Assembly: GCA_030835005.1 (NCBI GenBank)
Contig: JAUQWT010000314.1
Location: 1 to 10,894 of the forward strand
DNA length: 10,894 nucleotides
Direction: 5' to 3'
From: Ignavibacteria bacterium
GTDB taxonomy: Bacteria > Bacteroidota > Ignavibacteria > Tepidaquicellales > OLB5
Shown: positions 1-4,834 of the stretch, piece by piece
How the letters are laid out: every line of letters begins with the position of its first letter
Position numbering within the stretch: position 1 is the first letter of the stretch
Translations under genes and position numbers: made by a program
Notes under the pieces: generated by a model
What the model was told of the DNA's origin: nothing
Seen by the model: the letters and a program-made list of their open reading frames with translations, nothing else
Database searches by the model: none

Positions 1-330
1 AGCTGGGAGGTTGATGAGGGCACGGCAAAAATATTTATTAATTATAATCAGGACGGCTTTATTGTGTGCGACAGTATGTTGTGCTTATTGCCGAAGACAA
101 ATATCGGCCCGATGTATGAATACCTGCTCAGAGAGAATTACTCACTTGAGGGAATGATGTTCAGTGTGAATAACCAGGATGTGATACTGTCGACTTTCAT
201 TTTTGATCAGTACTTAACATACGAAACGGGTCTTGAGACAATAAAGACGCTTTTTGCCTCGGCAGATAAATATGATACGATCTTAATGGATACTTACGGT
301 GCGCAGAAAAGAATAACGGATGAACAATAG
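1..330 (+). CDS. YbjN / type III secretion chaperone-like protein, C-terminal part
   Basis: The reading frame is open from the first base of the window to a TAG stop, giving 109 visible residues; the N-terminus lies outside. The visible part alternates beta-strands and helices in the order expected for the YbjN/CesT-like fold: a strand pair around GFIVCDSMLCLLPK, a helix with the family-like pattern 'N..P.YEYLLREN', a strand pair with FSVNNQDVILST, and a last long helix around ETIKTLFASADKYD. Members of this group are small cytosolic alpha/beta proteins, some acting as chaperones or regulators; the role of this one cannot be told. No signal peptide can be judged because the start is missing. 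The fold assignment is by eye, from the LL.EN motif and the strand/helix order. No terminator hairpin with a T-run was seen just after the stop. Confidence 0.6.
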   Translation, partial: SWEVDEGTAKIFINYNQDGFIVCDSMLCLLPKTNIGPMYEYLLRENYSLEGMMFSVNNQDVILSTFIFDQYLTYETGLETIKTLFASADKYDTILMDTYGAQKRITDEQ

Positions 331-382
331 GCAAGTAAAAAGTAAGAAATAAAAAAAGCAAAAGACATAACCTATAAAGTTG

Positions 383-440
383 AGGTCTCCTAAGTTGCGT
401 CAGATTCTCTCCGAAGGAGTTCTTCAGACGGGGAGGACCT
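383..440. repeat. Nested inverted-repeat element (REP/MITE-like or structured RNA)
   Basis: Three pairs of complementary arms are nested around one centre. AGGTCTCC (383-390) pairs with GGAGGACCT (432-440) with one bulged base. CGTC (398-401) pairs with GACG (427-430). CTCC (409-412) pairs with GGAG (416-419) around a GAA loop. The element is clearly richer in G+C than its AT-rich flanks. It could be a dispersed palindromic repeat, the remnant of a small mobile element, or part of a transcript 3' end; copy number in the genome would decide. Confidence 0.45.
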
Positions 441-613
441 GGTGTAGGGGAAGGATCCAAAAAGTCGGCAAAAAAAAGAGGAATTTAATCTTATAATTTT
501 TACGTGTTTATGAATTTTTTTTTTGCAGAGTGAACCCAGTTTGGAATTTTGGTGGTTATTACTATAGGTTTCCAAAACCAATTTATAATCTGCCCCGGTT
601 ATAAGATTCAAAG

Positions 614-701
614 GCTACAAAAAGCTACAAGGGCTTCACAAAGCTTCAAAGCTGTATGGCTTCAAAGCTTCAAAAGCTTCAAGGCTACACAAAAGCTTCA
701 A
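614..701. repeat. Degenerate short tandem repeat, GCT(T/A)CAA-type units
   Basis: About ten units start with GCT at 614, 624, 633, 643, 651, 659, 667, 676, 684 and 695. Most read GCTTCAAA or GCTACAAA, and spacing varies between 8 and 11 bases. The unit at 651 is divergent (GCTGTATG). Unit length is not a multiple of three, so it is not a coding repeat. It lies in the non-coding gap between convergent genes and looks like slippage-derived or recombination-shuffled sequence. Confidence 0.75.
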
Positions 702-858
702 TCAAAATAAACAAATACAATAGTCGGGGCAGACTTTCTTTTATCCTTATTAGATTAATATACAAAGAGTTGCGGTTATTCTTTTTGATAAATCAGAGAA
801 ATATCGATTTATATTGTTGGTCACAAAGCTAACAACGGGGAACTCTTCTTGTGAAACT

Positions 859-2190
859 CTAAAACCTGATCCTGCTTTTATCCACCCATTCGTCCCAAGT
901 GTATCCATCGTTTACGTAGCGGATAAAATAATTACCGGAGGATTCTTCAAGTACTTCTGCGGGATACCATGAACCTTTCCATTCAACCTGTGCGGTTTTT
1001 TCTTTTCCGGTTTTTATCCTGTCATACGCCACCCATTCATTCCAGAAATCATCGTAACCATCATATTTAATATAATAGAAATCATTTTGTGATTTTTGGA
1101 TATCTGCATCGTACCACTTGCCTTCCCAGGATACTTTGATCCTATCTCCTGTATTATAGCTCACAAAGTGTATAGGCCTTAGTTCGCTCCGGTCAAAAAT
1201 TTGGGATGATTTATCGCTGTAGTCAAAAAACTCACACTCTATTTTATTTTTGTTTTCCGAATTCAATACTCTAATAGCTGCACAATCATTCCCTTTTGGG
1301 GCCATGAAGTATGAACCCGCAGCCGGGTCGCCGCTGCCAAGCGGTGTACTGCCCGGCTTTGTTGCTGCAACTGTGCTTGTTTCATCTACTCCATGAAGTT
1401 CATAACCGCACATTTGGCGTTCACGGAATTTCATTGCGTCGCCCAGTTCCAAACCGGTTTCTGAGATCGTTATTTTCCCATCCGAGTTCCTATCGGCAAG
1501 CCACAGGCCTGAAAAGCAATCGATCACGGTCTGTGTAAACGTCCAGTTGGCTGTTGAAATATTGCATGATGCTGCTGAGGTTAAGGCGATAACGCTTTTT
1601 CCCGAGGAGTTTATCTTTTTTGCCTCATCCAGCAAGGCTCCGCTGTAACAGCAATCCGCGAGCAGCCAGACAAGTTTGCCTTTGAAGTTATCTCGGATAA
1701 CATCTCCAAGCCAGCTAACATTAAATCCGGTTTTCTTATAGTTCTTTGAAGAAATATCATAGCTGGCAAAGTAGATAGAGTTATCTTTATCTTTTACACC
1801 GTGCCCCGCATAGTAAAAAATAAATGTTGAGCCTTCAGGCGCTTTTTTCAGCGCATCGGATACAGCCTGTTTCATTGCTTCAACGGTTGATTCTTTATCT
1901 ATCAGTATTGCCAGATTCTTTTCCTGCACTCCTTTAGTTCCAAGCAGTTCGTAAAGTTCTTTATCTTTCCTGTTACGGTTACTGAAAGGCGGGAAGTCTT
2001 TATCTGTCCACTCAAGCACTCCGGAAATTACGCCGTAAGTATTTTCTCCCGGGGAGATATCTGAAGTAACCCCGGACTTGACCTGTTTTTTTTCAGTCTT
2101 TTCGTTTGATCCTTTGCCGGTTAGCTCGGTTACTTTAGAGCAGTTGATAAAGAGCGGCAGGATGAAGATAATCAGCAGAAATTTTTTCAT
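859..2190 (-). CDS. Caspase-family (peptidase C14) lipoprotein with C-terminal Tudor/agenet-like repeats
   Basis: 443 residues. The N-terminus has a Lys-Lys then hydrophobic stretch ending in FINC, a lipoprotein signal with the lipidated Cys at 17, so the protein should be anchored to an envelope membrane after a low-complexity linker (18-50). Residues about 53-265 form a caspase-like domain. The catalytic His is H130 in FYYAGHG, and the catalytic Cys is most likely C181 in ADCCYSG, by analogy with the metacaspase D-x-C-x-S-G motif. Inside this domain, 233-244 (DRNSDGKITISE) is a complete 12-residue EF-hand-type loop, suggesting calcium binding. Residues about 347-392 and 397-443 are two clear Tudor-knot/agenet-like modules sharing V.W.G.WY.A, a Y.I.Y or YFIRY strand, and W.EWV...RI; 293-340 may be a degraded third. 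The ATG at 2190 starts directly at the signal peptide; no good Shine-Dalgarno is seen. Family and dyad are visible in the sequence; substrate and partner are unknown. Confidence 0.88.
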   Translation of the reverse strand: MKKFLLIIFILPLFINCSKVTELTGKGSNEKTEKKQVKSGVTSDISPGENTYGVISGVLEWTDKDFPPFSNRNRKDKELYELLGTKGVQEKNLAILIDKESTVEAMKQAVSDALKKAPEGSTFIFYYAGHGVKDKDNSIYFASYDISSKNYKKTGFNVSWLGDVIRDNFKGKLVWLLADCCYSGALLDEAKKINSSGKSVIALTSAASCNISTANWTFTQTVIDCFSGLWLADRNSDGKITISETGLELGDAMKFRERQMCGYELHGVDETSTVAATKPGSTPLGSGDPAAGSYFMAPKGNDCAAIRVLNSENKNKIECEFFDYSDKSSQIFDRSELRPIHFVSYNTGDRIKVSWEGKWYDADIQKSQNDFYYIKYDGYDDFWNEWVAYDRIKTGKEKTAQVEWKGSWYPAEVLEESSGNYFIRYVNDGYTWDEWVDKSRIRF

Positions 2191-2214
2191 CAGATATTAT
2201 TTAGAATGTATAGA

Positions 2215-2220
2215 ATTATA
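2215..2220 (-). promoter_or_regulatory. Possible -10 box for the caspase-like gene
   Basis: On the minus strand a perfect TATAAT lies 24 bases before the ATG of the caspase-like gene. No convincing -35 partner is visible at the usual distance, and the region is AT-rich, so this is only a candidate. Confidence 0.25.
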
Positions 2221-2224
2221 TTCA

Positions 2225-2300
2225 TTGAGAAGCTTTTTTGTATGCGGTCTTCGACTATGCTCAGACCGGCAACCCCACAGACCAACAAGGCACTTCTCAA
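2225..2300. repeat. Nested palindrome carrying a CTTCGACTATGCTCAG-type repeat
   Basis: Outer arms TTGAGAAG (2225-2232) and CTTCTCAA (2293-2300) are perfectly complementary. Inside them CGGTCT (2245-2250) and AGACCG (2263-2268) form a second perfect stem around a TCGACTATGCTC loop. Sequences of the kind CTTCGACT.CGCTCAG are, from general knowledge, a widespread dispersed intergenic repeat in many Bacteroidota and other environmental bacteria. The right outer arm overlaps the stop codon of the DUF4126 gene. No T-run follows on either strand, so it is not a standard intrinsic terminator. Confidence 0.55.
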
Positions 2301-2875
2301 CTCAAAAACTGCTTCTGTTCAGTATTCTTTTTCTTCACGCTCAATCTCCAGCCGAAATAACCCAGCACACCCAGCGCAATCACACCCATTACAACAGGAA
2401 TTATCACAGTAAGTATGCTCATCACAAATGATGCAGCATGCTCAAACGTGGCAATAAGCCAGTTACCCCAGCCGGCAGTGAAGGCAGTTGACTTCAATCT
2501 TGCCATGCTGGCGCCTGATTTTATCACGGCTGCAGAACCGCCGCCGACAATAATACCGAGTGTCCACTGTACCATTGGTGGCACATCGGTTATGAACGTT
2601 ACTGACAGCAGCGTGCCAGCAATAGTTGCAAGCGGAATAGAAATTGTATCAAGCGCATTATCTAAAACCGGGATATAATACGCACCGATCTCTGCAACGG
2701 TTGCAGTCAGAAAGATCGCAAATGCCGGCCAGGAAGCCATCCATTCAAATCCCCCGCCGATGTGCACAATGCCAAGCATTGATGCTATGTTGGAGATGAG
2801 CAGAGGCACAAATACCCGGAATCCGCAGCTTGCCGCCAGCCCCAAACCTAAACAAATACCTATTGCTATATCCAT
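2297..2875 (-). CDS. DUF4126-family integral membrane protein
   Basis: 192 residues, almost entirely hydrophobic. The N-terminus (MDIAIGICLGLGLAASCGFR followed by VFVPLL) and the central G-G-G-S-A-A-V-I-K-S-G-A pattern near residues 111-122 match the DUF4126 family as I know it: Gly/Ala-rich multi-pass proteins of about 180-200 residues with no established function. About five membrane segments can be drawn: 3-30, 47-70, 76-95, 103-120 and 148-175. The C-terminus is charged and probably cytoplasmic. The ATG at 2875 sits at the conserved N-terminus, so the start is secure. The gene lies 96 bases after the helical protein gene on the same strand and 106 bases before the caspase-like gene, with its own candidate promoter upstream. 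Confidence 0.82.
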   Translation of the reverse strand: MDIAIGICLGLGLAASCGFRVFVPLLISNIASMLGIVHIGGGFEWMASWPAFAIFLTATVAEIGAYYIPVLDNALDTISIPLATIAGTLLSVTFITDVPPMVQWTLGIIVGGGSAAVIKSGASMARLKSTAFTAGWGNWLIATFEHAASFVMSILTVIIPVVMGVIALGVLGYFGWRLSVKKKNTEQKQFLS

Positions 2876-2895
2876 TATTTATATCTAATGTTCCA

Positions 2896-2903
2896 CAAAT
2901 ATA
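2896..2903 (-). promoter_or_regulatory. Candidate Bacteroidota-type -7 box (TAnnTTTG) for the DUF4126 gene
   Basis: Read on the minus strand this is TATATTTG, an exact fit to the TAnnTTTG element described for Bacteroidota housekeeping promoters, and it lies 20 bases before the ATG. The matching -33 TTTG is not evident, and the region is AT-rich, so chance is possible. Confidence 0.3.
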
Positions 2904-2971
2904 TGTAAAACCTTCATATTTATTGCATAATTTTAACTAATATACCTTAAATATGTTCCTGTGCGCCCTGG

Positions 2972-4435
2972 TTATTTTGCAGTACCTGCAAGTTCATCAA
3001 GCTTTTCAAGGAGCCAATTTTTGCTCGCAATTTCTTCAACAGATTCAATTTCTTCTTTGAGTGAATTTATTTCCGACTGGTTTTTATTTTCTCTTAAGAA
3101 TACAATTTTATGAATATATTTTATGAAGGTGTGGATCTGTATCCTGATTATTTCGGAAATTGAGGGATTACTGCTGAGAAAATGTTTTGTAGCATCAACA
3201 TAATTCAATAAGGTTTCCATCTCATTCAATTCGTAATATGTTTTAGCCGAAAGTATCCGCGTCTGGAGTTTATCCATGATATCCATAAACTCAACTTTAT
3301 TTAAATAATTGAGCGCCTTCCCGTATTCTTTAGTATGAAAATACAGGAAAGCATAAGCCTGGTACCTCATAGTATCCCGGAATTCAGGCATGAGTTTGGA
3401 TGTATATTCTTTTATGAAATTCAATGCCCACTGGGTTTTATTTGCGCGCAATGCAGAGTTAAAGATCTGAAGATAAATTGCCTTTGACAACTGATCATCG
3501 GGGTAAAATGCCAGCCCTTCCTTTAGACGGAAATCGTTCAGCTCAAACACCATCTTGTTGTTTTCCTCTATGCTCAAATCCAAATTATACAGACAATAAT
3601 TAATCAGCCAATGCATCATTACACTCTGTTCACCGATGGCAAGTTTCTTATAATGTGCCTGGTATAATTCACGGAATTTAACCACATGCCCGGTTTGCTC
3701 CGGTTTCAGCATCATCATTAAAGAGTGATAATATAGTTCTATCAGGTATGCATATTCGTAATTTTTTCTTTTTGCATAATTAATAATATTTTCATAATTA
3801 ATACTTCCTGCAAACTCAAGCGGAAGATTAGTGTCAATTTTGTAATTATGGTATTCTTCCAGAATTCTCAAGTCTCTTAAGGCGGTAACGGTCATTTCTA
3901 AAAACAGAATTATCTGGTATTCCGCAGATCTTAGTGTTGAGTCACCCTTAAACTGAGTTCTATCTGTTAAAAAATAATAATCCTGTTTATAGATTTCCAA
4001 GTGTAACTTTTTATCAAAATAATCATAATCAATCCCCCTTTTTTCAAGAACCTTTTCCATTTCACCAATTGCCTGCGAGTAATTATTCGCTAATTTTCTA
4101 TTGTTAAATTCAGATGTCGCGAGTTCCATCCGGGCAAATTTATTTTTCCTTAGTGCAATTTGTTCAAGGAATTCCTTTGTCATCTTTTCCATTGCCGAAG
4201 AGAGATTCCACATAATCTGTTTATTGAATTTGCTGCCTGGGTACAGTTTCTTATGCAGATTTTCATGGCTAATTTTATCTGTGTCAAAATCCGGATAGTA
4301 TTTCTTCATCAGCCTGAAAAGCGGCCTGCAATTCTTGCCGCTGTTGTGAAACGGCGAAGCGAGGAACTTATCGAACAGCTTCATTTCTTCCGGCGAAAAG
4401 GTCTTCAAAATATTTATCAGCTTTGTATTCTTCAT
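2972..4435 (-). CDS. Helical TPR-like protein of unknown function
   Basis: 487 residues, predicted nearly all alpha-helical with no signal peptide and no membrane segment, so probably cytosolic. The N-terminal part (about 1-95) has the pattern 'FSPEEMKLFDKFLASPFHNS ... LFRLMKKYYPDF'. I recognise this as recurring in large Bacteroidota/Ignavibacteria hypothetical proteins that continue into TPR-like helical hairpins. From about residue 225 onward, helix pairs rich in Tyr, Leu and Ala, such as AYAFLYFHTKEYGKALNYLN, are TPR-like, although no repeat is canonical. The C-terminal 40 residues are Glu/Lys-rich and may form a coiled coil. No catalytic motif is visible. The ATG at 4435 follows a good promoter with a perfect inverted repeat across it; there is no Shine-Dalgarno. 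It is divergent from the ribbon-helix-helix gene. A scaffold or interaction role is inference only. Confidence 0.72.
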   Translation of the reverse strand: MKNTKLINILKTFSPEEMKLFDKFLASPFHNSGKNCRPLFRLMKKYYPDFDTDKISHENLHKKLYPGSKFNKQIMWNLSSAMEKMTKEFLEQIALRKNKFARMELATSEFNNRKLANNYSQAIGEMEKVLEKRGIDYDYFDKKLHLEIYKQDYYFLTDRTQFKGDSTLRSAEYQIILFLEMTVTALRDLRILEEYHNYKIDTNLPLEFAGSINYENIINYAKRKNYEYAYLIELYYHSLMMMLKPEQTGHVVKFRELYQAHYKKLAIGEQSVMMHWLINYCLYNLDLSIEENNKMVFELNDFRLKEGLAFYPDDQLSKAIYLQIFNSALRANKTQWALNFIKEYTSKLMPEFRDTMRYQAYAFLYFHTKEYGKALNYLNKVEFMDIMDKLQTRILSAKTYYELNEMETLLNYVDATKHFLSSNPSISEIIRIQIHTFIKYIHKIVFLRENKNQSEINSLKEEIESVEEIASKNWLLEKLDELAGTAK

Positions 4436-4449
4436 TTTTTCGGGTTAAG

Positions 4450-4496
4450 AATATTGTTGTAATTTTATAAGATTTTAAGCCAAAATCAACAATATT
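4450..4496. promoter_or_regulatory. Perfect 10-bp inverted repeat bracketing a promoter (putative operator)
   Basis: AATATTGTTG (4450-4459) and CAACAATATT (4487-4496) are exact reverse complements separated by 27 bases. The right arm overlaps the -35 box of the minus-strand promoter, and the left arm covers its likely start point, the geometry of a repressor site. The binder is unknown. Confidence 0.4.
4462..4489 (-). promoter_or_regulatory. Candidate sigma70-like promoter of the helical protein gene
   Basis: On the minus strand, TTGATT (4489-4484) and TAAAAT (4467-4462) are separated by 16 bases, a fair -35/-10 pair. The -10 box ends 26 bases before the ATG at 4435. The arms of the inverted repeat at 4450-4496 overlap the -35 box and the expected transcription start. 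Confidence 0.4.
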
Positions 4497-4539
4497 ATTA
4501 TAACCGCTTGGCCAAATTCAGGTTAGTTTTTTTGAAAAG

Positions 4540-4547
4540 TATCTTTG
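4540..4547 (+). promoter_or_regulatory. Candidate TAnnTTTG promoter box for the ribbon-helix-helix gene cluster
   Basis: TATCTTTG fits the Bacteroidota -7 element exactly and lies 83 bases before the TTG start at 4631. Transcription would begin a few bases on, at the edge of the inverted repeat at 4555-4587. A -33 TTTG partner at the correct distance is not clear. Confidence 0.3.
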
Positions 4548-4554
4548 CTCCGGG

Positions 4555-4587
4555 TGTGCACGCTTTGTATGTTTGTTACCGTGCACA
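4555..4587. promoter_or_regulatory. Perfect 8-bp inverted repeat in the leader of the ribbon-helix-helix gene (putative operator)
   Basis: TGTGCACG (4555-4562) and CGTGCACA (4580-4587) are exact reverse complements with a 17-base spacer. Each arm contains the self-complementary GTGCAC. A second small pair, GTTAC (4575-4579) and GTAAC (4589-4593), overlaps the right arm. The position just downstream of a promoter-like box and ahead of a DNA-binding protein gene suggests an autoregulatory site. It could also fold as an mRNA leader hairpin. Confidence 0.4.
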
Positions 4588-4621
4588 TGTAACGAAGTAA
4601 ATGAGAACTTAACCGTATTAC

Positions 4622-4625
4622 AGGA
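4622..4625 (+). promoter_or_regulatory. Short Shine-Dalgarno supporting the TTG start at 4631
   Basis: AGGA lies five bases before the TTG at 4631. The frame is closed by a TAA at 4610-4612 and holds no ATG or GTG between that stop and the TTG, so the TTG is the only workable start that keeps the whole basic N-terminus. Confidence 0.4.
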
Positions 4626-4630
4626 AAAAG

Positions 4631-4834
4631 TTGAAAGACAAAAATTCAAAAAAACAGGTAAGTAAAAGATCCGGTAAGAATACCAGAGGTTACAGATTAA
4701 AACCAGAAACACACAAGATGATAGTAAAGATCCAAAATTTGCTCGGCTCTGACCAGGACGAAGTAATCGCAGCAGCATGTACAATGCTATTTAATGATCT
4801 TAAAAGCAGCAACCCTGAAAGGGCAAAAAAATGA
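4631..4834 (+). CDS. Ribbon-helix-helix (CopG/Arc/MetJ-like) DNA-binding protein
   Basis: 67 residues. The first 19 are a basic, disordered tail (KDKNSKKQVSKRSGKN). Then follow a short strand RGYRLKPET, helix A HKMIVKIQNLLG, a turn SDQ, and helix B DEVIAAACTMLFNDLKS. This strand-helix-helix order, with hydrophobic positions alternating as in 'RL.PE....I..I...LG.....VI..A...', is typical of ribbon-helix-helix proteins, which dimerise and insert the paired strands into the DNA major groove. The start is TTG, with an AGGA five bases before it. The stop overlaps the ATG of the next gene by four bases (ATGA at 4831-4834), indicating translational coupling. A perfect inverted repeat lies about 45 bases upstream. 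It may regulate itself and the secreted-protein genes after it. No toxin gene sits beside it, so an antitoxin role is less likely. Family by pattern; target inferred. Confidence 0.68.
   Translation: MKDKNSKKQVSKRSGKNTRGYRLKPETHKMIVKIQNLLGSDQDEVIAAACTMLFNDLKSSNPERAKK

Larger units (their letters stand above)
331..858. other. 528-bp gene-free stretch with repeats
   Basis: This stretch lies between the stop of the YbjN-like gene and the stop of the minus-strand caspase-like gene, so two convergent genes end into it. No convincing coding frame is present; open frames here are short, without start signals, and of repetitive or compositionally odd translation. It holds a GC-richer island with nested inverted repeats (383-440), a run of ten T at 515-524, and a degenerate tandem repeat (614-701). 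The last 150 bases are AT-rich with no clear structure. Confidence 0.7.

Noticed and set aside
197..460. Minus-strand open frame across the end of the YbjN-like gene and the inverted-repeat island
   Set aside because: It is antisense to a coding region, and its Pro-rich start is only a translation of the palindromic island; there is no start signal.
390..611. Minus-strand open frame of about 73 codons in the intergenic gap
   Set aside because: The composition is unlike a protein, it crosses the T10 run and the inverted repeat, and there is no ribosome site or family resemblance.
614..701. The tandem repeat as a CRISPR array
   Set aside because: Units are 8-11 bases, degenerate and without unique spacers.
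2078..2431. Plus-strand open frame spanning the gap between the caspase-like and DUF4126 genes
   Set aside because: It runs antisense to both genes and through the palindrome; the translation is low complexity in His, Thr and Asn.
4631..4834. The small DNA-binding protein as an antitoxin of a toxin-antitoxin pair
   Set aside because: The coupled downstream gene is a large secreted propeller protein and no small toxin frame lies on either side.
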